Shown: piece by piece, positions 54,723 through 62,886 of the stretch
Layout: each line of letters begins with the position of its first letter
How positions within the stretch are numbered: the stretch's first letter is position 1
NCBI RefSeq assembly: GCF_007860185.1
Contig: NZ_SJPY01000005.1
Span: forward strand, 310,001 to 374,000
DNA: 64,000 nt
DNA from: Novipirellula aureliae
GTDB taxonomy: Bacteria; Planctomycetota; Planctomycetia; Pirellulales; Pirellulaceae
Reading direction: 5' to 3'
Position numbers and translations under genes: made by a program
Notes under the pieces: generated by a model
Seen by the model: the letters and a program-made list of their open reading frames with translations, nothing else
What the model was told of the DNA's origin: nothing
Databases searched by the model: none

Positions 54723-55436
54723 TCTCGTTTCGCCGCTTTGCGATGTTGCCAAATCCGACGGGTTTCCACGTGTTTTCCCGGGTTGAAAGAAGACCCTGGC
54801 TCTGACCGACATGTCCAGTTTCCTATCAACATCTGCAAATCCTTTCACCTTCTCGGCAAGCCGCTGCATTTGGCTTTTCGAGTCCAGTTATGCAAGCCTT
54901 CGCATGGACCTGCAATCCGTTGCTTCACGACAACGAGCGAGCTGATTTGGCCAGAGTTGTCAACGTGAATCGGCGTCTCACGATTCCATCGCAAACCAAA
55001 GGAAAACGAACTGAAGTGACTCGGAATATTGACACTTCTCGCTAATCGCCACCACTGTTGCAGCGGCCCCCAATGGGCTTGCCCCATTGGAGCCAACGAT
55101 TGGCAGCTAAAAACAGCACCGTTGTCAAGTAAGACCCCAATGGGCTTGTCCCGTTGGTGAATCAGATCTCGCTCACCCAACGGGGCAAGCCCGTTGGGGT
55201 CGATCATGTGAAAAACACTAGGATTTAGCTAACAATCGTTCGCTCCAACGACGCAAGGTCGTTGGGGGCGGATAGTTTGATGGTGGCGATTAGCGAGAAG
55301 TGTCGGAATATTTTCAAAATCTTTAGCAACTTGCTTCACAGTGGCCTGCCGATTGCAGCGTCATAGCAACAACAGCCGAACTCGCAGCACAGATAGCGAG
55401 TGTTGCTGCACCCACCCCCCATTGAAGGATCAGGCC
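54723..55436. other. Intergenic stretch between the efflux operon and csrA
   Basis: No confident gene apart from the HU remnant listed. It holds the MITE-like element at 55031-55304. Confidence 0.55.
55031..55304. mobile_element. MITE-like element with 24 bp terminal inverted repeats
   Basis: The left end GACACTTCTCGCTAATCGCC (55031, continuing ACCA) is perfectly mirrored by the right end ending at 55304 (GGCGATTAGCGAGAAGTGTC). AATATT lies just outside each end. The interior carries a long hairpin: CCCCAATGGGCTTGTCCCG (about 55135) pairs with CGGGGCAAGCCCGTTGGGG (about 55180). Further copies of CCCCAATGGGCTTG (about 55068) and CCAACGACGCAAGGTCGTTGG (about 55237) lie inside. No transposase is present, so it is a non-autonomous element if mobile. 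Confidence 0.75.
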
Positions 55437-55640
55437 ATGTTAGTTCTCAGCCGCAAGGTCGGCGAAACCATTGAAATCGGATCGGATATCACACTGATTA
55501 TCACTCGTGCTACGAGCGGACGAGTCCAGATCGGCATTGATGCCCCTCGCGAGGTTGCGGTCCGTCGAGGCGAATTGCGAAAGGAGCCGCGTTTCACGGC
55601 TGACGACCTGAAGGCCGAACTGCACTGCCGAACTTTTTGA
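55437..55640 (+). CDS. csrA: Carbon storage regulator CsrA
   Basis: The 67-residue protein matches CsrA: MLVLSRKVGETIEIGSDITL at the start, IITRATSGRVQIGIDAPREV, AVRRGEL. It binds GGA sites in mRNA leaders and alters translation and decay. The ATG at 55437 has GAAGGA at 55424-55429. The next small gene starts close behind, so they may be co-transcribed. Upstream is the MITE-like element, with no flagellar genes beside it. Confidence 0.93.
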   Translation: MLVLSRKVGETIEIGSDITLIITRATSGRVQIGIDAPREVAVRRGELRKEPRFTADDLKAELHCRTF

Positions 55641-55666
55641 AAGCAACTCCAAATAACCTGAGAACC

Positions 55667-55930
55667 ATGATGATAATGAAACCAAATCAGTTGAGTACGG
55701 ATGCCCAACACGATGCGATTATGAGAGAGCACGTCTACCGAACCGTTCATGGGCTCGAAGTGCGCTTTACATTGTCTGAACGTTCCGCGGAATCAGGCAC
55801 GGCGCCGATAGCGGATATAGGCCAGAACCGAGTTGCTGAACATTTTGATGCCGAGCATGGTGTGATCGATGCGGTGGACGAAGCGAGTGCCGAGTCGTTT
55901 CCCGCCAGCGATCCGCCCGCAACCTGGTAG
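55667..55930 (+). CDS. Small SFPASDPP-tail protein beside csrA
   Basis: From the ATG cluster at 55667 the frame encodes 87 residues. An upstream TTG at 55637 overlaps the csrA stop but gives no clear leader. The middle (REHVYRTVHGLEVRFTLSER) has no recognised domain, and the C-terminus DEASAESFPASDPPATW shares the tail of the protein at 989-1297. It is probably a cytoplasmic small protein in a csrA unit. Function unknown. Confidence 0.7.
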   Translation: MMIMKPNQLSTDAQHDAIMREHVYRTVHGLEVRFTLSERSAESGTAPIADIGQNRVAEHFDAEHGVIDAVDEASAESFPASDPPATW

Positions 55931-56071
55931 GTAGCGAAACGCGCCAAGCGTTTCGGCGCCCCGCGTCCCGAGTTACCGAAAGTCTTGACGACTTTCGCTA
56001 CGGTTTGGCGCAACTCGACTCGATCCTCGACTCGATTCTCGGCGTGCGGATCCTCGAGAGAACGTTGAGTC
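55931..56071. other. Gap with a palindrome
   Basis: Between convergent small genes. It contains GAAAGTCTTGACGACTTTCG (55980-55999) followed by CTACGG, a hairpin like the one at 31443. It could act as a bidirectional terminator. A near-duplicate CTCGATCCTCGACTCGATTC lies at about 56018-56040. Confidence 0.45.
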
Positions 56072-56338
56072 TCAAAGGAACTCTGCAAACAGATTGCTGA
56101 TCGCCGTCAACAGGCTTGCGGCAGCTCGTAGCCTACTCCAATCATCGCTTGTTACGGATGGCGTTTCACCGTACACGCAGCGTTCTGGTGAGTGGCCGCT
56201 GGCAAGGAATGTGCCGCCGCAATGACAGCAGCCCACTCGCTCGCCTGCGAGTTCATGCGAAATGATCGTCGGTCGTCCGCAAACCTCGCACGACTGTAGA
56301 AATTGGTCGTCACTGTAGCACATGTCCAGCACTGACAT
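56072..56338 (-). CDS. Small zinc-ribbon protein
   Basis: The 88-residue protein has a CxxC pair (QSCEVCGRPT) and a second Cys pair (VGCCHCGGTFLAS), spaced as a zinc ribbon. A C-terminal helix follows (LRAAASLLTAISNLFAEF). The start at ATG 56338 is chosen because GGAGGAG lies just before it (the upstream ATG at 56350 overlaps that site). No family can be named. It could be a nucleic-acid-binding or regulatory adaptor. Confidence 0.7.
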   Translation of the reverse strand: MSVLDMCYSDDQFLQSCEVCGRPTIISHELAGERVGCCHCGGTFLASGHSPERCVYGETPSVTSDDWSRLRAAASLLTAISNLFAEFL

Positions 56339-56418
56339 GGTCTCCTCCATGATTGGGTAGTGAGCTTTCTTTTGAGACTCTATTGAAAACGGTCTGAGTG
56401 AGGGTGAGATCGAAACAA

Positions 56419-57126
56419 CTATGCGGCTTTGCGAATAAAATGACCAATCGATTCGACAATGGTGTCAGCAGCATCATCGAGCGACATTTCACCGACGTTT
56501 AGAACGACGTCATACAAGTGCGGATCGGAAGCATTTTGGTGAAAATGGTCTTTGATGTAGACGTCGCGATCGTGGTCCCTTTCGACAACGAACCGATGGG
56601 CCTCTTTTACGCCAATCCCTTGTTCCCGCATCACCTGATTGACTCGAAAATCCATCGGTGCAACGATCCGCACCGAGAGGCCGCGATTGCGAGGCAAAAC
56701 GAAGCGAGCGCCGCGGCCAACGATGACCACATCGCCATGCGAAGCGGCCATCAATAACAACTTGGTGACTCGGCGCGTGTAGGTCGATCCAGAAAAACCA
56801 AGTCCGCCGATTCGAGAAGTGAAGATCGAGCAGAGCCAATTCTCGTGCCGCTCATCGACTCCCTGAATTAAACAACGCGGCGTGCCATAATGATGCTCGA
56901 TATAATCGACGATCTCCTGGTCTAGCAAATCCCACCGTAAACGCTCGGCAACCTTTTGGGCGATCTCGCTTCCGCACGCACCGGTTTCGCGGGACAATGC
57001 CAAATAGGGCCCGAACGCCTTGGTCGGATCACGCGTGGCTAATCGACGGTGGGTATTTTCGGCTTGCACCCATTTGAAGATGTTGCTTTCCGCTTTGTGT
57101 TCGATGCCAGCGACATGGAGTGCCAT
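56419..57126 (-). CDS. Cytidylate-kinase-like P-loop family protein
   Basis: The 235-residue protein resembles the cytidylate-kinase-like AAA family: LALSRETGACGSEIAQKVAE replaces the usual P-loop region (the GxxGxGK is partly altered), followed by WDLLDQEIVDYIEHHYG, DVVIVGRGARFVL and RDVYIKDHFHQNASDPHLYD. It would be a cytoplasmic nucleotide-dependent kinase or a related NTP-binding regulator. The substrate is unproven. It is 80 bp upstream of the zinc-ribbon gene on the same strand. Confidence 0.8.
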   Translation of the reverse strand: MALHVAGIEHKAESNIFKWVQAENTHRRLATRDPTKAFGPYLALSRETGACGSEIAQKVAERLRWDLLDQEIVDYIEHHYGTPRCLIQGVDERHENWLCSIFTSRIGGLGFSGSTYTRRVTKLLLMAASHGDVVIVGRGARFVLPRNRGLSVRIVAPMDFRVNQVMREQGIGVKEAHRFVVERDHDRDVYIKDHFHQNASDPHLYDVVLNVGEMSLDDAADTIVESIGHFIRKAA

Positions 57127-57728
57127 GGGATGATTCCTTTTGTTGGAGACACGGGTCGGTCATATGGACGAATGAGAGGCAAAGCACGCGACGGGCCAAA
57201 ACCGCCAATCTGACGAAAGACCGAAAGACGCCTAGCCAGAAGGTGCCAGAAATCGCAGGTTTTCGCAGAAGCCAAACGGCTTGATTCTCCTCACCCCACG
57301 TTCTCCAAAAGCGGTCGCTACGAAGCAAGCGTTTGCATCCGCATGCTAACCTTTGCAGGCATCTTCTCCTTGCAAACATGATATCGTTTACGCGGAAGCA
57401 ATCGAGCGTTCCGGCCCACGTTTTGCTACAGCGTCTTCCTCCTTCGAAGATTCCTGCGTGCTAGGCCCTATCGAGATGAACGATCTACCACTCGATGACC
57501 TCCCTGAAAAAGAGACCGTGGTCGGCAAAGTCAACGCATCCGAATCGTTCGATAAAATCGTTCTGCAAATCCTGGCACAATCCCCTCCATTGGACTCACA
57601 GCAAAAATTGGGAACAACCGGCAGGACGATAACCGCTATACCTAATCGGCTCGACACGTCGTTCGAGCAAACCAAATTGAAGTAGCACAATCGCTAGGCA
57701 GGATGCCATTTGGCGAAGGTCATCAGGG
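57127..57728. other. Intergenic stretch without a confident gene
   Basis: A plus-strand frame (57353-57685) has no recognisable domain or clear ribosome site. It may be a leader region for the channel gene downstream. Nothing else is seen. Confidence 0.4.
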
Positions 57729-59771
57729 ATGAACATGATCCGAAAACGCTCGCAAGCCATTAAATTGCTAACACCAAGTCGTCGTGTGGTGGACCAGACG
57801 ATGCGTCCTTCGGGGGCGATGTTTGGTGTAGAACTCGTTGCCTCGTCCATGGTGCCCAGCTCCACTACGCTGAAACGCATCGTGCTCTCGGCTCTGCTGT
57901 GCGGGACGCTGCTGACCACGAACGGTTGCGGTATTCCTGGACTTCGGCATGCCCAATCTGGATCTGCGATGCCAGGTTCCTATCATTGGAACAATGGTAT
58001 TCCGTTCTGGAGTTCCAGCACAACGTCGTCATCAAACGGTCTCACCCTACCTCCGAGCTCGCCCAGCGACAAGACACAGCAAGATGAGCCTAGCCTCGAA
58101 CGAATCGACGATCACCTCCACAGCAAAGACAGGATCAATAAGGAGGGTGACGTATCCGATGGGGACAACGTTGACGGTGCGAAGCTCAATGCACCTCAAG
58201 AATCAGGAGCGTTCGCTCGTTTCATCCGGTCCGCTAGTTTCCTGAGTCCGGCCTCACAGGACGACGAAAAAACGAAAGCCATTGATGAAGACATTCGGGA
58301 GCTCGAAAGCGAATATAGCACCACCGGTGGGCTCACACTTTCGGCGGTGGATGACGCAAACACCGACGGTGACACATCGATGGGGAATGTCATCGCTGCC
58401 CCGAATAGCCCCGACGATGGCTTGATCGACACCGACATCGGGCCCAGTGATCGCAACGTCGGAGTCATGCCATTTGAGAACTCAGCACAGCTACCAACGG
58501 CTGTATTCTACTCTGACCCATACTTGCTAAGCCTGATTACTGACACATTGTCGGGTAACCAGGAACTAAAAATTCTGTCCGAAGAAATCCGCATCGCCTG
58601 CAATGAATCGTACGCTCGCAGCGGTGAGTATCGACCATTTGTAACCCTGGGAGCAGGCGCAGGATTTGAAAAGCCTGGTCGACACACTCGCGAAGGTGCC
58701 GTCGAAGATCAACTCGAAGTCGCTCCTGGGCAAGATTTCCCCGATCCGCTCGGGGACTTTGGCGTCGGAGCCAACGTCTCCTGGGAACTCGACATCTGGA
58801 ACAAGCTTCACAACTCGCAACGTGCCGCCGCGATGCGATACCTCGGAACACGGGAAGGGCGAAACTACATCGTCACGCGAGTGGTCGCCGAAGTTGCCGA
58901 GAACTACTACCAATTGTTAGCGTTAGACAACCGACTGGAAATATTGCAATCAACCATCGAAATTCAACAACAGAGCTTGAAAGTAGCCCAAGCCAAGAAA
59001 GCCGCCGGGCGAGGAACCGAACTGGCGGTTCAGCGTTTTCAGGCCGAAGTGCAGAAAAACCTCAGCGAACGGTCGCTGATTGCCCAAGAGATTGTCGAAG
59101 TCGAAAACCGCATCAACTTCCTCGCCGGTCGCTATCCGCAACCCGTCGAGCGAATCGATGCCGAATTCGTCGACTTGCACTTGAGCACACTTGGAGCGGG
59201 CGTCCCTTCGGAGTTGTTACAGAACCGCGCCGACATTCGCGAAGCGGAGCGACAAGTCGCTGCGGCAGGATTGGACATCAAAGTTGCTCGAGCACGTTTC
59301 TATCCTTCACTCAGCCTCACCGCCGGGCTCGGCTGGAACGCATTCAGCACGGGCTACCTCTTCCGGACGCCCGAATCATTGATCTACGGCATGGCGGGTG
59401 AACTTGTTGGTCCGCTAATCAACAAACGGGCGATCAAGGCTGACTACTGTAGCGCCAATGCGGCGCAACTGCAAGCGATCTACAACTACCAGCAAACCGT
59501 CCTTGAAGCGCACATCGAAGTCGTCAACCAGATCACAAAGGCGGAAAACTACCGCCGCAGTATCGAAGTCAAGAAGCGGCAACTCGAAGCCTTGCAAGCC
59601 TCCGTCGACGCGGCCAATAAGCTGTTTCAGAACGCGAGAGCCGAATACGTCGAAGTCCTGTTAGCTCAGCGAGAACTAATGGAAGCGAAGATTGTGCTGG
59701 TCGAAACCAAGCAAGAACAACTCGCCGCGATCGTTAACGCCTACCAAGCCCTCGGTGGAGGCGGTTTCTAA
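57729..59771 (+). CDS. TolC-type outer-membrane efflux lipoprotein (NodT-like)
   Basis: A 680-residue frame from ATG 57729; ATG 57849 gives a clearer signal peptide (LKRIVLSALLCGTLLTTNGC, Cys about residue 67 of the long form). A long acidic, Ser-rich linker (about 90-250) comes before the channel domain, which has SYARSGEYRPFVTLGAGAGF, SWELDIWNKLHNSQRAAAMR, NYYQLLALDNRLEILQSTIE, and ELLQNRADIREAERQVAAAG with FYPSLSLTAGLGWNAFS, matching the OEP repeats. It forms an outer-membrane duct for RND pumps. It is likely the partner of the adaptor and pump at 49667-54529, though it lies 3 kb away on the other strand. Confidence 0.88.
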   Translation: MNMIRKRSQAIKLLTPSRRVVDQTMRPSGAMFGVELVASSMVPSSTTLKRIVLSALLCGTLLTTNGCGIPGLRHAQSGSAMPGSYHWNNGIPFWSSSTTSSSNGLTLPPSSPSDKTQQDEPSLERIDDHLHSKDRINKEGDVSDGDNVDGAKLNAPQESGAFARFIRSASFLSPASQDDEKTKAIDEDIRELESEYSTTGGLTLSAVDDANTDGDTSMGNVIAAPNSPDDGLIDTDIGPSDRNVGVMPFENSAQLPTAVFYSDPYLLSLITDTLSGNQELKILSEEIRIACNESYARSGEYRPFVTLGAGAGFEKPGRHTREGAVEDQLEVAPGQDFPDPLGDFGVGANVSWELDIWNKLHNSQRAAAMRYLGTREGRNYIVTRVVAEVAENYYQLLALDNRLEILQSTIEIQQQSLKVAQAKKAAGRGTELAVQRFQAEVQKNLSERSLIAQEIVEVENRINFLAGRYPQPVERIDAEFVDLHLSTLGAGVPSELLQNRADIREAERQVAAAGLDIKVARARFYPSLSLTAGLGWNAFSTGYLFRTPESLIYGMAGELVGPLINKRAIKADYCSANAAQLQAIYNYQQTVLEAHIEVVNQITKAENYRRSIEVKKRQLEALQASVDAANKLFQNARAEYVEVLLAQRELMEAKIVLVETKQEQLAAIVNAYQALGGGGF

Positions 59772-59800
59772 TGCATTGATCCTATTTCCAGTTTGGGCGA

Positions 59801-59923
59801 CAATCCATCCGTAGCACAGGCTTCCAGCCTGTGACCTGCCACAATCCATCCGTAGCACAGGCTTCCAGCCTGTGACCTACGACAATCCATCCGTAGCACA
59901 GGCTTCCAGCCTGTGATCTGCGA
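59801..59923. repeat. Triple 41 bp tandem repeat with a hairpin core
   Basis: Three copies start at 59801, 59842 and 59883. Each includes CAATCCATCCGTAG and the hairpin CACAGGCTTCCAGCCTGTG. The stem core GGCTTCCAGCC is the same as in repeat family A, so the two are probably related. Confidence 0.85.
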
Positions 59924-60129
59924 CAAGTTCGGATTGGTACACAGCGTTCTACTCCCCGTTGAATTCGGGGATAGCCGGTCTTGCCAGAGATTGCATCGGC
60001 ACAATGAATACAATCCAAGATATGGCGACTTTGGCTCCGGTCACTCGTCCACATTCTCTCCGGCTAAGCCCACACCCTAGGCATGAGTACGATGCAAATT
60101 TCGACCTTGTGGCGAATGCCGTTGTACTA

Positions 60130-60178
60130 ACGATCCTTCGTGAGTCCATTTGGGTTGTTTGACAACACGAAGGATCGT
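60130..60178. repeat. Perfect 13 bp inverted repeat
   Basis: ACGATCCTTCGTG (60130-60142) pairs with CACGAAGGATCGT (60166-60178) across 23 bases. It may be a terminator or another small palindromic element. Confidence 0.65.
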
Positions 60179-60337
60179 CATTTTCTCGACTCCTGCAACT
60201 AGCAGTCCTCCTGCCAGGAAAAACCAATTTTTCAGAAATCGGTTAAGGCCGAATCACGGAGGCCAAGTGGCGCTGTCCTACCAAGCCCGAATGCTCGATC
60301 GAAACCGTCAAACAATCAAGTAAGACAAATGTAAGAG

Positions 60338-60775
60338 TTATTGTTTTTGCCGCGCTTCGGTTTGCCGCGCAGGCACGTAGCACGTTACATTGCGAATCCG
60401 TTCTCGCTTTAAGTATTGGTCAGTATCCGTCAACACCTCACTACAACCAACAAATAGTCGTCCGGTTTTGGCTAGACGGCTCGAGAGCATTCGATACGTT
60501 CGCTTTGGGGCATCGCCAGAAAAATAGATGATCACGTTTCGACAGAAGATAATGTCAAACGGCCCTGTCGGCTGAACGCCGCTTAGCAAATTTCCGACTT
60601 GGTATCTGACCAAACCTCTCAGTTCATCATTGACTTTCCACCCACCATCTTTTTGATGAAAGAACCGTCGTCTATCTGCGCCCAGTGCTTCGATGTGTAG
60701 TAGCTGTGCGTCGACACTGCCAAGGTGTTCTTTCGCTTCGTCGACGAACTCATTTAAAAGATCGGAATCGTCCAT
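60338..60775 (-). pseudogene. Chimera of CheA N-terminus and CheR C-terminus
   Basis: The 145-residue frame from ATG 60775 starts with a CheA HPt beginning (DLLNEFVDEAKEHLGSVDAQ, LLHIEALGAD), then passes directly into the C-terminal half of a CheR methyltransferase (RRRFFHQKDGGWKVNDELRG, GPFDIIFCRNVIIYFSGDA, GRLFVGCSEVL). The HPt His region of CheA, its other domains, and the CheR N-terminal and main SAM-binding part are missing. A deletion that fused the 5' end of cheA with the 3' end of cheR explains the structure. It is unlikely to be functional. Confidence 0.85.
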
Positions 60776-60817
60776 TTCTATTGCATTGCTTCTACGTGAC
60801 GTATTGGTTACATGCAA

Positions 60818-61080
60818 TAGTTAGGGCACAAGTACCGAGGACCCCAGAGAATTTGCACCATTATTCCAAAATGTCGATAACGGTCGCACCCTGCTAATTC
60901 GTGAGCTAACCTTAACCAGTGACGGCGCCGCATGCAGCGTTCCAGTGATAGAAAATCACATTAGCGGTTCAAGACAGACGAAAAGATCGCGGCCTGCATT
61001 GTCTAGCTACCACGGCTTATCCGCATTGAGCGGCGTCATTAAACCATTCTACCTATAAGTGCATTCTTGAGGTTCTACAA
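60818..61080. other. Gap between chemotaxis relics
   Basis: No gene. It forms the leader of cheY, whose start is the GTG at 61081. Confidence 0.5.
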
Positions 61081-61455
61081 GTGAAAGTTCTATTGGTCGA
61101 CGACTCCGGCGTCATGCGAAAGATCATCGCCCGAAGTCTACATAGTTTGTGGATCAATGAAGTGATTGAGGCGGGTGACGGAGCCGAAGCGCTACAACTC
61201 TTCGGAGACGGAGACGGCTTTGATCTGGTGATAACCGACTGGAACATGCCGAATATGAACGGTCTGGAACTGGTGCATGCAATTCGAGCGGCTGGACACA
61301 AATTACCGATCATAATGATTACGACGGAAACGGAGAAGACGCAGGTCATTAAGGCGATTCAAGCGGGAGTCAATGACTACCTGACGAAGCCATTTGATCA
61401 AGACATGCTTCAGCTCAAGCTCACACGCGTGCTGCCAAATCCACAGAGCATCTAG
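61081..61455 (+). CDS. Chemotaxis-type single-domain response regulator (CheY-like)
   Basis: The 124-residue protein, GTG start, is one receiver domain: KVLLVDDSGVMRKIIARSLH with the acidic pair, phospho-Asp in LVITDWNMPNMNGLELVHAI, Thr in IIMITTETEK and Lys in DYLTKPFDQDML. It is intact and matches CheY. It would be phosphorylated by CheA, but no intact CheA is present beside it; an orphan role or partners elsewhere must be assumed. Confidence 0.9.
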   Translation: MKVLLVDDSGVMRKIIARSLHSLWINEVIEAGDGAEALQLFGDGDGFDLVITDWNMPNMNGLELVHAIRAAGHKLPIIMITTETEKTQVIKAIQAGVNDYLTKPFDQDMLQLKLTRVLPNPQSI

Positions 61456-61512
61456 TTGCCGGGCCGTTCATGCTCAAAGCGACGCTCTTGCGTTCCTCGC
61501 AACCGCTAGCCT

Positions 61513-61812
61513 GAGGCGGCCAACTCACACGAGTGCGGGTTCGGCAAGTGGCTTTATGCGGAAGGAAAGGCCGAGTTCGGTGACCTGCCACTATTCGGTC
61601 AGATTGAGACGCAACATGCGAGTGTTCACGCATTCGCTGCGGAAATCGTCGAATTGTACAAAAGAGGAGAAAAGAGCAAGGCGAGTGAATCACTTGAACA
61701 GTTTCAAACGCTCAGTCGGCGGTTGTTCGATCTGCTCGACCAACTCGAGCAAGTCGCCGAACAACGCTGCGAACGATCAGCGGGTGTCGCAGCGAAGCCA
61801 AGCTTTTCCTGA
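61513..61812 (+). pseudogene. CZB (chemoreceptor zinc-binding) domain remnant
   Basis: A frame without a start codon, after a TAG (61507-61509) in the same phase as cheY, reads ANSHECGFGKWLYAEGKAEF, GDLPLFGQIETQHASVHAFA, then ELYKRGEKSKASESLEQFQT. This matches the CZB domain (CxxGKW, HxxVH). Its first zinc-binding His segment and any receptor domains are lost. It is a remnant of a chemoreceptor or CZB adaptor. Confidence 0.75.
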
Positions 61813-61902
61813 TAGATTCAGATTTCCCAAAAGGAACAAAGAGAACGTTAATCAAACGTTAGCATCTCATTGCCACCTTCATCCCTACTTCTTCGCAGCA
61901 GC

Positions 61903-62886
61903 CTAGTTCGCAGCAGCTGCGTGGTCGTTGGGCTGATCGACTTTCTTGAGGAATTTAAAGATATCGCTTCCTGTGGTGAGAATCAACGTGCTCTCTTGAT
62001 CGAGCATTTCTTGGTACGACTCCATCGTCATGATGAATTCATAGAACGCGACCGATGCCTCGCTTTGGTTGTAGGCTTCGGCGTAAATCTCAGTCGCCTT
62101 CGCGTCGGCAACCCCATGAATCTCCTGCACCGTTTTGTAAGCTTCTGACTCGATCGCTAGCAAGTCGCGTTCACTCTTGCCCATGATCTTTGCCGCTTCG
62201 CCAGCACCCTCGCTGCGAAAACGCTCGGCGATCTGTTGCCGTTCGCTGATCATACGTTCGAAAATACGCTTGCGGACACTTTCGTTGTAATTGATTCGCT
62301 TGAACCGGACGTCAAGCAATTCGATCCCAAAATCGGTGAGCTTGCTGGCGGCCTTGCTGAAAATTTCTGCCTCGATCTTTGCTCGGCCCATCGTGATCGG
62401 ATAGAGCATGCCAATGTTACCTGGCGCGTCGAGCAGGGTCGCATCGCGATCGGGCTCGCGGTCCTTCGTGGTGCGAATGACTTCGATCAGCTCGTGTTTC
62501 GCGATCGCGTTGCGGGTCTCACTTCCAAGGATGTCGTCCAAACGAGACTGGGCGCTACGCTCGTCGCGAAGTCGCAGGAAGAATTGCTTGGCGTCGTTGA
62601 TTCGCCAGCGTCCGAACGTATCAACGACGATGTAGGTTTTGTCCTTGGTCGGCATCTCGTTAGGTCGACCGTCCCAAGCCAGAACCCGCTTTTCGATGCG
62701 GGTGACTTCTTGAATGAAGGGGATCTTGAAATGTAACCCTGCGTCGCGAATCGGTTCACCAACGGGTTTGCCGAATTGTGTGATGATAATCTGTTCGGTT
62801 TCCGACACCGTGTACGCGCCGCTGAAACCGAAGAAGGTCGCCAATAGCAGGAGAATGATCGCAAGGGGGAGAGTAGCTCGTTTCAT
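61903..62886 (-). CDS. hflC: HflC, SPFH-domain modulator of FtsH protease
   Basis: The 327-residue protein has one N-terminal membrane helix (LPLAIILLLLATFFGFSGAY), the SPFH/prohibitin core (TVSETEQIIITQFGKPVGEP, FKIPFIQEVTRIEKRVLAWD, TYIVVDTFGRWRIND), and a helical region (RFRSEGAGEAAKIMGKSERD) followed by YEFIMTMESYQEML. With HflK it forms a large complex that holds and controls FtsH in the membrane. Its start overlaps the stop of hflK by 4 bp (ATGA), so translation is coupled. A short Ala/Asn tail ends it. Confidence 0.94.
   Translation of the reverse strand: MKRATLPLAIILLLLATFFGFSGAYTVSETEQIIITQFGKPVGEPIRDAGLHFKIPFIQEVTRIEKRVLAWDGRPNEMPTKDKTYIVVDTFGRWRINDAKQFFLRLRDERSAQSRLDDILGSETRNAIAKHELIEVIRTTKDREPDRDATLLDAPGNIGMLYPITMGRAKIEAEIFSKAASKLTDFGIELLDVRFKRINYNESVRKRIFERMISERQQIAERFRSEGAGEAAKIMGKSERDLLAIESEAYKTVQEIHGVADAKATEIYAEAYNQSEASVAFYEFIMTMESYQEMLDQESTLILTTGSDIFKFLKKVDQPNDHAAAAN

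Larger units (their letters stand above)
59772..60337. other. Intergenic stretch with tandem and inverted repeats
   Basis: No gene. It contains the triple 41 bp repeat (59801-59923) and the perfect 13 bp stem at 60130-60178. The remainder is unremarkable. Confidence 0.7.

Noticed and set aside
54576-54968. Plus-strand gene of 130 codons before the MITE-like element
   Set aside because: No homology recognised; it overlaps a better-supported HU-like remnant on the other strand.
54845-55207. Minus-strand gene inside the inverted-repeat element
   Set aside because: Its sequence comes mostly from the repeat arms of the element, so the frame is an artefact of GC-rich repeats.
57353-57685. Small plus-strand gene of 110 codons
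   Set aside because: No domain, no convincing ribosome site, and composition unlike a coding region. Left as intergenic.
61421-61906. Genes in other frames downstream of cheY
   Set aside because: The CZB domain explains the sequence in a single frame; the competing frames have no homology.
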